Of a stretch of DNA of 64,000 bases, positions 53,932 through 64,000 are shown piece after piece. The position numbers were made by a program, and so were the translations under genes. This stretch comes from Brassica napus (taxonomy: Eukaryota; Streptophyta; Magnoliopsida; Brassicales; Brassicaceae), in contig NC_063450.1 of assembly GCF_020379485.1 (NCBI RefSeq), positions 46,466,681 through 46,530,680 of the forward strand. The letters run 5' to 3'. Position 1 is the first letter of the stretch. Each line of letters opens with the position of its first letter. The notes under the pieces were generated by a model. It was given only the letters and a program-made list of their open reading frames with translations, was not told the origin of the DNA and searched no databases.

Positions 53932-54167
53932 TATTAATAACAGACGTTCCTTGTCAAAAAAAAAATAATAATAATAAGAAAAAGAGTTTGCGTTTGTAAA
54001 AGTAATAAGTAAAAATCTACTCTCTTTTTTTTACTGAAGTAGTGACTGTCTACTGACTAGAGAGACTTTCCACCGCACTCCTCCTCGCCTTGCTTTTAGG
54101 ATTCTCTCCTTTTTAGCTGCAAATCTGATTTCGAATTAAAAAGAAGAATCACCGCCGAAGGAAAAAC

Positions 54168-55116
54168 ATGAGTGAGGGGAGGAGGAAGAAGAGTGTGAAC
54201 GGAGGAGGCGCACCGGCGCAAACTAATCACGACGATCGGAGATCTACTCTTCCGGAAGCTGAAGCGGCGGGGAAGCGAGCTGTAATCAAGAGCGCTGACA
54301 TGAAGGAGGATATGCAGAAGGAAGCTATCGAAATCGCTATCACCGTACATTACCCTCTCCCTCTTTCTCTATATATATATATATACATTCTTCGATCTTA
54401 GGGGATTGGATCTCTCTATCTATCTGTGTGTAATTGTGGCAGGCGTTTGAGAAGTACAGTGTGGAGAAGGAGATAGCTGAGAACATCAAGAAGGAGTTTG
54501 ACAAGGTTCATGGTCCTACTTGGCACTGCATCGTTGGCCGCAACTTTGGTCTGTCATCGTATCCTCTCCTTTAAGCTAGCTGACAATAATGATCATCTCC
54601 TAGTGACTGAATCTTCTTATGGCTAGTTTTGATTTTGCTTCTTTCATGATTCTCGAGTGGTTAATAGTGTGATATGGTTTTGGTTTCTTCTCTATTCTAA
54701 CTTACACTTGTGTTGTTCTTCTTGCGTTTGAATCCGCTTTTTGTGTGCTTAATATGAAATTTTGATTTAGATCTTAGCTTCATCAGAATTCTTTGAATCT
54801 TTATACGATGAGTTCTTTGTGCTTAGTTGAAGAATCTTGTGTTGGATAGGCATTACTTTTGTACCACTCCCTAGCCCCTCACATTCTTGGGTTTAGCTTT
54901 GTCTTTGCATAAAGATTATATTCCAACAAACATGTGATATAAGAATTATCTTATTTATTTACTCTACTACTTGTCTTCTTGCTCTGTAATCTTTACTTGT
55001 TCTTTGGCCTAATGGTGCATTTTTGTCCTGCAGGTTCATATGTAACACACGAGACAAACCATTTCGTTTACTTCTACCTCGACCAGAAAGCTGTTCTCCT
55101 CTTCAAGTCGGGTTAA
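54168..55116 (+). CDS. Dynein light chain LC8-type protein
   Basis: Three exons: 54168-54344, 54443-54548 and 55034-55116, giving 121 residues. Plants lack dynein motors, so LC8-like proteins act as dimerisation hubs, for example in nuclear pore assembly. The LC8 domain is complete: [74 protein letters not shown] 40-residue basic, low-complexity N-terminal extension precedes it, as in the Arabidopsis gene I recall at At4g15930. Intron 2 has a GTCTG donor, less typical but phase-consistent. Position after SWEET17 agrees with synteny. Confidence 0.93.
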
Positions 55117-55460
55117 CAATTCGGAAAACCTCATCGTTGGAAAAGATATTTGTGATGTTCAATCAGCATTATCATCGTCATCACGTTGTAGTTATAGTTT
55201 CTTGTTCTGTATGTTATGTGTTAAAAAAGGCTTTAACAAACAGATTTGGATAATAAAATTTTCTTTCGGTACGCATCTTCAAATATATATACAATGATAC
55301 AAATATATTGATCTGAACCTCAGCTTGGAGACACGAAGGAGCATTACATAAAAGGTAACAACGTTTATGCAAATTTCATTTATGTAATTCGAAGAGCATT
55401 TTTTATATCTTGCAATTGGGAAGATACCGTTTTAGCCGTAATACTTGAATTACAATGGGT

Positions 55461-56736
55461 CTAAAAAGTGAGGAAGTAGTCGTGGATGTGTTTACTTATC
55501 TCGTCAGGCCTTTCCTCGTGGAGAAAATGACCAACGCCTTTAAGTACCACAACTTCGTCTAACAACGGTACGTGGCTCTTAAACCGGCCATCGTGGATGT
55601 ACTTCTTGGTCCGTGGAATGTGGTAGGTCAAATCTTGGTCCCCGATTATAAACTTAACCGGAACTTTCACTTGAGCGTTTGAGAATGCCCCCATCATCTC
55701 CCATGTCCTGCAACGAGCAAAGCAGAAATTGATTGTCACACTAAAAAAAAAACAAGAAAAAAAAAAAGAAACAAATCTTGCAGGAGAGATTAGAGATATT
55801 GATCCTAGTTTTATATATAAACAAGTTTCATACCGGTCCATGTTTCGATAATAGTTTACAGGTCCAGTGAAGCCACTCTTCTCGTACTTTGAAACATAAT
55901 ACTTAACATCATACTCGGTTAGCCAAGAGGGCAGTGAAACAGGATCATCATAGCTTTTCCCTTTAGGTAAGAGTATAGGACCAGGATTACGATACGTTAA
56001 CATCTCTAAGAGAACTCGTTCCGTGCCAACTTTAGCGAACTCCGCCTCTATTTCCCCATACTCCTGCAAAATGTTAATCCCATTCTTCTGATTACAAACA
56101 GAAAATACAAAAAAAAAAAAACATCTCTTGTCTCTGTCTGAATCTCAAACAAACTAACACTGTTTACACTTGTAATAATCTACAGTGTTGTTATTCATTA
56201 AGAGTCTATTAAAAGAACAAACGTGGGACCTGAAACCTGCAGATATAGTAGTCATCTCCATAGAACGATTTAAACATGGAGATCGGTTTCCTCTTAAGGT
56301 TCCAAGGCTCGAACACGACACTCATGTTGACCAGAGCCTTAACCCTGTCCGGTCGGAGAAGACAGAGATGCCACGCGATGACCGCTCCCCAATCGTGTCC
56401 CACCACGAACACTTTCTCCCGATCTCCTCCGACCACCGCGTCGATCAATCCGATCAGATCTCCGACCACGTGGAGACTCGTGTACGCGTCCGCGCTCTCC
56501 GGCGCCTCCGTGTCTCCGTATCCGCGCAGGTCGGGGGCGATTGTGCGGTAGCCTAGCGACGAGAGTGCCGCCATCTGGTGCCGCCACGTGTACCAGAGCT
56601 CCGGAAATCCGTGGAGGAAGAGTATCACCGGAGGAGGACGTGAAGCACCGTTGTCGGTGAAGGAGGGAGTTTTCTCGGCGAAGTGCATGTTGATTCCATT
56701 GACCTTCACGAATCTGTGAGTGAAAGTAAGATCCAT
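55461..56736 (-). CDS. Soluble epoxide hydrolase (alpha/beta hydrolase)
   Basis: Three exons on the minus strand: 56736-56230, 56063-55834 and 55707-55461, 327 residues. The enzyme hydrolyses epoxides, in plants mainly of fatty acids, to diols in the cytosol. The oxyanion motif HGFPELWYTWRHQ, nucleophile Asp in VVGHDWGAVIAW, the second acid in IIGDQDLTYH and the catalytic His in LKGVGHFLHEERP are all present; cap-domain tyrosines are in SGFTGPVNYYRNMDR. The start MDLTFTHRFVKVNGINMHFAE is the usual one for plant enzymes. The first exon is GC-rich, giving long shadow frames on the other strand. Intact. Confidence 0.94.
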
Positions 56737-58189
56737 GAAAGCTGCTCAAATTGTTTTGAAGAAAAATGATCGAAATTTTCAAAATTTGGGGGAGAGATGA
56801 TCGTTCTTATCTTTTACTGTGATTGGTATAAGTAGCAGCAACAAAAGTAAACATGGAGTTGAGGATTTCACCCGGCTATTTCCGGTTCAATCAGATCAAC
56901 TCCGGTTTACTTTTTTTCTTTTTCTTTTTCTTTTTAAGCCAGCTAAACTCGATTTTCTATATCCAAGCCGTCCAACGTAGCCATCGTTGTTCTTTTTTTT
57001 TTCTTCTTCTAAATGTATATATTCTGACAATCTCATAGCATAGATTTGTGTGGCAGAGGGATAACAAAGGTGTCGTTTTCACGCATTGCTATACTTTGTA
57101 TAGTTTTTTGTCTCCTTCTTTGATGTGCACAAGTGTAAGGATGGTCATATTAATATTATATAGTGCTGGCTTTTGTTCATCCATCTACTCTCTTCACCAT
57201 ATCCACTAATCTCTGTAGCTTATATTTTAAAGGTGTTACTATTTCTCAAACACTCATCACACTTGGTGGCAGGCCAAATGAATTGAGAGGTAACTCAATC
57301 ATCATTTTACGTGAATTGCATTCAAGCAAGTTTCATGGGGCGTATAGATGAGTAATCCATAGAACTGAAAAAAAAATGATTCAAAAAGTAATCCCCAAAT
57401 CATATTGACTTCTATATCTGTCAACAACATACTTTGAGTTTATCAAAATTTTAGGAACAAGTTTTAACTATAAAATAAATATTCCATTTTAATCCACAAT
57501 TTTTAAAGTTTTAATAAGCAAAACATAAAAAGTAAGTGTTGTATAAATGAAAAGTGTTGCAGAAATTTTTTTTTTTTGGTCATCTGTATAAATGATTTTA
57601 TATAAATACAACATTTAGAGGTGAACATGACACAACAATCAAATTTGTTTCCGGACGACTTTATGATCTTCGTAATATCACATCACATGAGATGATTGGC
57701 AAGTATTCCAAATACTTTTCATAGCTTTTCTTTTTTAGTTATTTTAGTTTACCAATCATTATTTTAAAAAATAAAACTACAGACCGAAGGTTAAAATATA
57801 AATTATATTAGCTTTAGAATGAATTTTCTAAAGTTCTATGATTAATTTTTGAAAGTTATTGATATAAATTTGCAGAGACAATATAAAAACTTACAACATA
57901 TTCCCCTCGTTATGAAAATATTCAAGTTTAAGTGCAAAAATTCTAAAATTTACATCTTTTCGAAATAGTCTTCACGAATATGTTTATTCTGATGACAGAA
58001 AAAAAACAATCTTTTTCAAACAGCATTTATACTTATGGTATAGACATGTTTCTTTTTGTCGAGTCTCGATATGTTAATTTGTTTGATACATGACCAGCAT
58101 CATAATAGTGTACAGATTGAATTCCTTTTGTGTGCAAACAGTTTAGTTGTGTTAATCCGGTTAAGTTAGTTGAGTATGGATTGTAGGTA
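56737..58189. other. Spacer with no gene seen
   Basis: Upstream side of the epoxide hydrolase, then AT-rich sequence. Short frames at 56853-57038 and 57163-57351 have no support. Confidence 0.55.
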
Positions 58190-58360
58190 GAACCTCGATT
58201 TGTATCGAGGCTTCCAAAAATTGACGGGCAGGCCCAACCAAAGTAAGGCAAGGCCCACTCGCCTCATAGAATAATGTCCGTCAAAATTTGGAGGCACGAT
58301 CCGCCGTCTCTAAACGATCATAAGCGAATCATCCTTTTCCTCTGACAGAAACGGGTTACT
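58190..58360 (-). ncRNA. Candidate Sm-class small nuclear RNA gene
   Basis: On the minus strand an snRNA promoter (USE and TATA, listed separately) would start a transcript near AGTAACCCGTTTCTGTC (about 58360). About 140 bases on there is an Sm-type site, AATTTTTGGAAG (rc of 58211-58222), followed by a terminal stem-loop CCTCGATACAAATCGAGG (58193-58210). Sm site plus 3' stem-loop is the standard end of U1, U2, U4, U5, U11 and U12. The 5' part is not the start of plant U1, U2 or U4. It contains GAGGAAAAGGATGATT, whose AAGGAT could pair with a U12-type 5' splice site (ATATCCTT), so a minor-spliceosome RNA such as U11 is possible but unproven. The length of about 170 fits the class. No consensus 3' box was recognised. 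Confidence 0.55.
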
Positions 58361-58383
58361 CAACCTCGCCACACACATCCTCC

Positions 58384-58434
58384 TTTTATAGCCCAGCGAC
58401 AAATAACCCTTGCCCCAAACTCCCGATGTGGGAC
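58384..58434 (-). promoter_or_regulatory. Plant snRNA promoter: USE and TATA
   Basis: GTCCCACATCG (rc of 58424-58434) is an exact match to the plant upstream sequence element RTCCCACATCG. TATAAAA (rc of 58384-58390) follows after 33 bases, the spacing used by RNA polymerase II snRNA genes; polymerase III genes have about one helical turn less. Confidence 0.75.
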
Positions 58435-58601
58435 AAATTAAGTTTATAGTCGCCTGAGTTCTTAAGGTAATTTTACATTATTATTTATTTATTTATTTAT
58501 TATTAACCTTTAATAAAATAAAACCAATCAGTTTGTATTTTTATTATTAACGTCTTAAGAGTTTGAAAGAAGAAGAATATGTGAAGAAGCCATCTGTTTG
58601 A

Positions 58602-60213
58602 TCAACCGCCATATCTGGACTTGAGAGCCTCAGGTGGTTCTTCCTCCATGATCCCTGAACCTTTGCTGCTTAAATACTTTCTTATGGTTGTCCTTCGATC
58701 TCCCAAGTATGTATGATCCAGAAAGTTATTGTAAGCTTCATCTCCCAGATTCTTAGCTGCCAACACACTGGAACCACCAAGATTCATTCCCAGACGTTCA
58801 TTCAAGAAACCAACTTTTAGTGCTCTGTTATCTCATATCAAGTCTGAAATGACTTGGGAGTGAGAAAGTAGAGAGTACCAGTGTCTTAGATAGAGACGAC
58901 AAGGTAAGATGTCGTCCCGCCATATCTTGTCAATGTTGAATCTTCCATAGTGTTGAAAGTAAACCTCTTTGTTTCCTGCACAAAACAAATAACAAGTCAT
59001 CCTATTAATAGCTTCCACTTTTAAGATAATATATTTAGAAAAGACTGAGAAGGGTACTAACCTTTGCATCTAATCTGGAAAAACTCCTCATCACTGTATC
59101 TACCACAAAGTACCTGTTTCATGCCTCAAACACTCAAGACTTTACAAAGAGCATAAAAGTCGCTGAGGAACAAAAAGATTTGTTTAGAAACATAGACGAA
59201 CCGCAGAATGGGTGAAAGGTTTGCCTTGCAATGTTTCAGGAACAACATATGTTTGAAGAAGAAGAAACATAAGCAAGTGTGACAAACACATTAAAGCATG
59301 TATTTGAAACTAGAGTAAAGAGGGGGAGCTAAGTGACTCACAGCAAGAAACCGGAACTCAAGCTCTCTTTGTATAAAAGCAGGAATCTGTGCGTTTTGAA
59401 ATCGTCAAGAGTCCTATATATTTAATTATATCATCAGGATTGAAATCAAAATGCTATTTCAAAGTCATACCTCAGTTTGATTAATCTCAAAGACACTAAC
59501 TACAAGGTTCTCTCCTTCACAAGGCTCAACACTCAGGCTTGAGATCTCCTGTTTTCATCATCACACATTCACAAAACTCAGACTTGTTTTATCGTCTGCC
59601 TAAAAGAAGAATCTTTTTATACATCTATTATGCAAAACCCAATATGACAATTCGCTTCTTTTTTTTTTCATTACCGAACATAGATGCTGTAATAATTAAA
59701 AAAAAAACACAAACTTTAAGTATGAGAAAAAAAGACCTTAGTTTCAAGATTGGCGATGCCGCGCTCGAAGAAGATGGGAGCGGCGTGTGCGAACACTCGC
59801 CGGAAGCCTTGCAGCTTCGCGACTCTGAAATTCTCCAAATCTGGGAAAGTACTCCTCGCGCTTCTCTCTAACGAGAAACAAAAGGCAATCAATCAATCAA
59901 TCAATCATCGCGATGATCACGACCGATTATCATACACAAAGGGAGAAGCTTTTTAAATGTACTAACCGGAGAGAAGAGAGCCGAAGCCAGTGATGGAGAT
60001 ACGGTTCTCCGATGAGATGAGCTTCTCGAAATCAGATTCATCTACCAACTCCATCACCTGCGGCAGATCGGGGCTGCTGGTGTCACGGGACATGCCTTTG
60101 ATTGATCGACGACGATCTTGCTTAAGTGGAGGAGAGGCGCGTGATTTGAACGTGCTAGACGGGAGCGCGTAGGAGAGAGGCAATGATGCGAGTGTGAGTG
60201 AGAGAACAGTCAT
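58602..60213 (-). CDS. Plastid-targeted gamma-glutamylcyclotransferase-like (AIG2-like) protein; one exon boundary unresolved
   Basis: Exons on the minus strand: 60213-59967, 59867-59737, 59548-59471, 59386-59342, about 59252-59202 (start unclear), 59113-59062, 58975-58879 and 58767-58602. The N-terminus (MTVLSLTLASLPLSYALPSS, then Ser/Arg-rich) looks like a chloroplast transit peptide. ITGFGSLLS followed by ERSARSTFPDL resembles the substrate-binding YGSL loop of GGCT/AIG2-like folds; EVYFQHYGRFNIDKIWRDD and YLGDRRTTIRKYL follow. Members act on gamma-glutamyl compounds, but the substrate here is unknown and I assign the family with moderate confidence. The exon coding VVPETLQGKPFTHSA has a good donor, but no in-phase AG acceptor precedes it: the bases are TTCTTCAAACATATG where a CAG is expected. 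This may be a splice mutation or an odd intron. Confidence 0.7.
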
Positions 60214-61736
60214 TGGAGGAAGAAGACGTTAGACGTCTGAAGTGTGTCATGAAAATAACATATATTTAAGTCCATTAACTATAATTATATGTTCCTTCTG
60301 TTTTAGTTATAAAAAAAAAAGAGTGTTTCGAAATGTAGCAATTCCTACCTTTATCGACCAATCAAATTATATATAATTAGTTATGATTGATTTAATTATA
60401 TCTAATCTATATATGAAATAATATCTTTTCGAAAATAACAATTTTTTCTAATATTTGTGTGTTTTAGGTAAAACTACCTATATAGATTGATAATGGTAAT
60501 GTGTCTAGCAATACTCGTATCATCTCCACGGCTAAAGCTTGACATTTTATCTGTTAAATTTGATTTGATTCGATCCAAAAATTTCAAATATCAGTAAATT
60601 TTCGAAACAAACCAATATTAAAAATTAATATATATTAAAACCGAAGCAAACCACAAATATTAAAATTTTGAGAAGCGGAGATCTGCTCCGATCCGACAAT
60701 ATGTAAATACATGTATATTTTGATTATATTTAAAGTTTTAAATGTATAAAATTATAAAATTATTATTTTAATATATGATTTGACAAATTTTATTCATATT
60801 ATTATTTATATAGAATTATTACATAAAAAGAAGATAAAAAATTATGACAATTATAATTTTTTTCTTAAGTTTTGTGTTATTATAATTGTTAGCTAAGTTT
60901 AAAAAATTTATAAAATATGTAGATTCACTATTTAAAAAAAATATATTTTATATATCATGCAAAAAAAACATTTTACAAAACAAATTTGTAAGATTATTTG
61001 TATTAGTCTAAACATATGAGATATCCGTAAGTATTCGTAAATATCCGCAAATATCTATTTATTTTTCGGATATCCGTTTTTCTGGATATTCGTATTTTTC
61101 TGAAACAAAGCAAATCGAAAAATTATATATCCGTAACATACGAAGCAAATCACAAATACTTTCAAAAACCTGAATATCCTATCTGTGCCCATCCCTACCC
61201 ACGACCTAGCTTGGTCTCTTGATGATAGTGATGATGTTGACCAAGGCCATTGAGCTTCGAAACCCTCGCACATGGAGCAAACGAAACAAACTCACTATCG
61301 TATTATATCAACACTGTCATTAATCCTGATCACCCTCCTAGCTTTTTTTTTTTTTTTGGTTTAATCACTCTCCTAGCTTTTTCATTGTTAATCCGATGTT
61401 GTTCCTTAACGTTTTAGTATAGATATGCCAATAAAGAAGAAACAATCACACCCTCTCAAATATCTGTTTCAGACCACTCCACTGAGCAATTCTAGGTTAC
61501 CACTTGGTATTTTATTAATTAAGCTCTTGAGTCTTGATTCTCTCTCATATCCACACTTGGAACAACTTAGCCGGTTGAAATTTGGAGTAGAGGCTATATA
61601 GCCTGAACTCTTCCCAAAAATCTGTAGAGGCTTGCAAGAACCCACCACTCATGCAGCAAATCGCAAGCACGTAACGGCCCAGGCTAATCTCACACATACA
61701 GCTGGTGACAAACGCGCACAATTAGGAACGAACAAA
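60214..61736. other. AT-rich spacer with degenerate repeat
   Basis: From about 60540 to 61195 the sequence has GATCCAAAAATTTC, GATCCGACAA and GTGCCCATCCCTACC words typical of an old Brassicaceae TIR element, but its ends are too degenerate to define. A T-run is at about 61345-61359. No gene is supported. Confidence 0.45.
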
Positions 61737-62466
61737 ATTTAAATTCACCTCCTCTTCTAGAAGCGTCACATAGACAATTAATTAAAAAATATTAAATTTA
61801 TTTAAAAATAACTAGAAAAAAAGAATAAAACCAAATTTAACGATGATGACACTGTTAACTAAATCGTAAACTCTAAATCTTAAATTTTAAACCATAAACT
61901 TCAAATCCGAAACTCAAACCCTAAACCTTATACCCTAAATCTCAATCCTAGACCCTAAACCCAAACTATATACCTTAAACCCAAACCATAAATCTTAAAC
62001 CCGAACCATATACCCTAAACATAAATTTTAGACCCTAAACTCAAACCTTATAGCGTCTAGGTTTAGGGTTTGGGTTTAGGGTTTACGGTTTCGGTTTTAA
62101 ATATAAGATTTAGGGTATACGATTTGGGTTTAGGGTCTAGAATTTGGTTTAGGGTATAAGGTTTGGATTTAAAGTTTATGGTTTGAGTTTAGGGTTTAGG
62201 GTCTAGGATTTGGTTTAGGATATAGGGTTTGGATTTAAGGTTTACGGTTTGGTTTTAAGGTCTAGGATTTGGGTTTAAAGTATATGGTTTGGGTTTAGGG
62301 TCTAGGATTTGAGTTTAAAGTATAGAATTTGGGTTTAGCTGGCGGCGTTGGCGGCGTTGTTAAAATTAACATTATTATTTTTAATTATTTTAAAATAAAT
62401 TTATTATTTTTAATTAATTATCTACGTGACATTTTGATTGGTCATAGAGGATAAGTGAATTTAAAG
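61737..62466. mobile_element. Inverted-repeat element with telomere-like core
   Basis: Arms: TTTAAATTCACCTCC...GTCACATAGACAATTAATTA (about 61737-61785) pair with TAATTAATTATCTACGTGAC...GTGAATTTAAAG (about 62414-62466), and TTAAATTTATTTAAAA with TTTTAAAATAAATTTATTA. Inside, 61860-62050 is a degenerate CCCTAAA-type array and 62055-62335 the same motif inverted (GGGTTTAGG types), meeting near 62050. The internal array therefore folds back on itself. No duplication flanking it was defined and no frame is present. Confidence 0.6.
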
Positions 62467-62510
62467 GTTCATGGCGTCACCTCTAAGGGGTGAACCTAAG
62501 TTTTCTTCTT

Positions 62511-62780
62511 ATGCCTTTCGTTCATGGCCATCATCATAACGAGATAAAATGTATTTTACTTATAGAAGAAGAAGCTTAACAATGAAAAAATCTCTTACGA
62601 TTTTACACTACATACGTATGAAGAAGAAGCTTAACAACATTATCACAAACCACTAGACTCGTTTAATTACACTTATGTAGTGTAAAATCGTAAGAGATTT
62701 TTTCATTGTTAAGCTTCTTCTTCTATAAGAAAAATACATTTTATCTTCTCGTTATGATGATGGCCATGAACGAAAGGCAT
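62511..62780. repeat. Near-perfect long foldback (hairpin) of about 104-bp arms
   Basis: The left arm 62511-62614 (starting ATGCCTTTCGTTCATGG) is almost the exact reverse complement of the right arm 62674-62780 (ending CCATGAACGAAAGGCAT); only a few small differences are seen, in the ACTTATAG/CTATAAG area and AACGAG/CTCGTT. The loop is 59 bases and repeats GAAGAAGAAGCTTAACAA from the left arm. Such young foldbacks can make hairpin small RNAs if transcribed. Confidence 0.9.
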
Positions 62781-64000
62781 AACTAATTTCAAAACTCACA
62801 ACACTACAAACTAGCATATGCTAAACTAAAGTGCATGCATCACTATACAACATATATAACTAGTTTTAGGGTCAACAATGTCTGACCATTAACTAGTTAA
62901 TTATCCTGAAGCAAGCTACGGATCCGCTGCAATAATGAGTTAAACCAAGGTTAAGATTATGCAACTGGAAACCCATGGTAGTAATATATTTTTGATGAAC
63001 TTTTTTACATGATTCTTTGCAGGGTATTCATGTATACATCGAACATGCATATCAATGTATGCATGTAACATGTCATGGAACTATGTAACTACGCATGGCA
63101 GGGGTATCTGCTTTGGGAAGGTATTGCACTCAAAGAAGAAAATATAAAGTTTGTTAGGGTGTGGTCTTCATTATTATATTCTGTATCATTCTTCTCACAT
63201 TTGGCATCCGATTCAACTCGACTTATTATACCTCTATTTCTGCTTTCCACAAAACACTTTGCACTACACGAAATTTCCTATTCATTATTCTTTCATTTAG
63301 CAACCCCTTCAACTCCACTATTATTCCTCGACATTGCTTTTCCTCGATAATATTTAAGGATGTTTTCTTTTAATGATTATCGTTGCAAAAAAAAAGTATA
63401 TACATTTGCAAGTGTTGTTTAATCAAAACTAGCATTCGTGTTCTACCGTCTTTTACAAAACAGTATTGGATACACTTATTCGTAGGAAATTCGTGTTTCA
63501 ACTTGGCATAATATCATATCGGACAGGATATCGATCTGCCATTTATAATCCTTAACTATTATCTAATTCGTAGATATTTTTATTAACGATTCGCTAAATT
63601 TTTTTTCTTTGAACTGACGATTCATAGATATTTTGAATCCTTGTAAACTCATTTTCTTTAAAGAACAAAGGCGGAAAGATCACAAATATTCTTAAAATAT
63701 TGGTAATAATGTATTTAATTCCCAAGTAGTAATAGTGTGGAATAAATGCATTATATATTGGACAACTCAATGAAATCATATAATGTCTACTACTATACTA
63801 AATTCTTTATCTGTTTTAAATTAGATGAGGAAAAATGTTATTATAATTAAGATCATTTTATATTCTTTAACATCTACGCTTTTACGTAGTAGTGAAAATT
63901 TCCATGTTGTTTTGTAACTTTTTTCTTTTTCTATGATTATGATAAAACGTTTTTTTTTAAATGTCCCAAAAGTGAGCTTCCGAAGCTTACGATTCTATTC
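62781..64000. other. AT-rich end of window, no gene seen
   Basis: Frames at 63075-63350 and 63161-63373 overlap on the same strand and have no recognisable content. No RNA gene or terminal repeat seen. Confidence 0.5.

Noticed and set aside
56185..56782. Several long frames on both strands over the epoxide hydrolase start
   Set aside because: The GC-rich first exon creates shadows; only the minus-strand frame with HGFPE and GHDWGA is coding.
61860..62335. A true telomere or centromere-linked telomeric array
   Set aside because: The units are degenerate, the strand flips in the middle, and genes and unique sequence lie on both sides.

Overview
This is nuclear DNA from a plant of the mustard family, most probably Brassica or a close relative. 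The genes have GT-AG introns, the spacers are AT-rich, and the transposons (Helitrons ending CTAG/CTAA, Mutator-like elements, short inverted-repeat elements) are of types common in that family. The proteins read as close relatives of Arabidopsis ones. From memory, the order BTB protein, ESD4, CAP-D3, PRL1, SWEET17, dynein light chain, epoxide hydrolase matches the Arabidopsis chromosome 4 block near At4g15840 to At4g15960. A KINESIN-13A gene, which I recall on the duplicated chromosome 3 block in Arabidopsis, lies between ESD4 and CAP-D3.

Layout. 1-2254: 3' part of a BTB/POZ-type gene (+). 2.3-7.5 kb: spacer with a tandem duplication whose second copy carries two insertions. 7.5-10.5 kb: exon-like remnants and a decayed importin-alpha pseudogene. 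11.7-13.2 kb: intact pectate lyase gene (-). 14.8-21.2 kb: membrane-anchored short-chain dehydrogenase gene (+) split by a 4.1-kb Mutator-like element with a giant foldback. 22.5-25.3 kb: ESD4 SUMO protease (+). 26.2-30.6 kb: KINESIN-13A (-) with a probable 1-base deletion in its last exon. 32.5-34.4 kb: nested repeats including a Helitron. 34.7-40.1 kb: CAP-D3 (+). 40.5-43.8 kb: PRL1 (+). 44.1-45.4 kb: a Mutator-like element. 46.0-50.3 kb: SWEET17 (-) with a Helitron in intron 4. 52.3-53.9 kb: a Helitron ending 236 bp before the dynein light chain start (54.2-55.1 kb, +). 55.5-56.7 kb: soluble epoxide hydrolase (-). About 58.2-58.4 kb: candidate Sm-class snRNA gene with its own USE/TATA promoter (-). 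58.6-60.2 kb: plastid-targeted GGCT-like gene (-). 61.7-62.8 kb: inverted repeat with telomere-like motifs next to a near-perfect foldback.

The genes form no operon or single pathway. They are independent housekeeping genes in a conserved block: SUMO deconjugation (ESD4), microtubule depolymerisation (KIN13A), chromosome condensation (CAP-D3), splicing and hormone regulation (PRL1), vacuolar sugar transport (SWEET17). Most of what is specific to this copy comes from transposons and small mutations. Exon joins were made by eye from splice consensus, reading phase and remembered Arabidopsis proteins; coordinates are internally consistent in phase but were not machine-checked.
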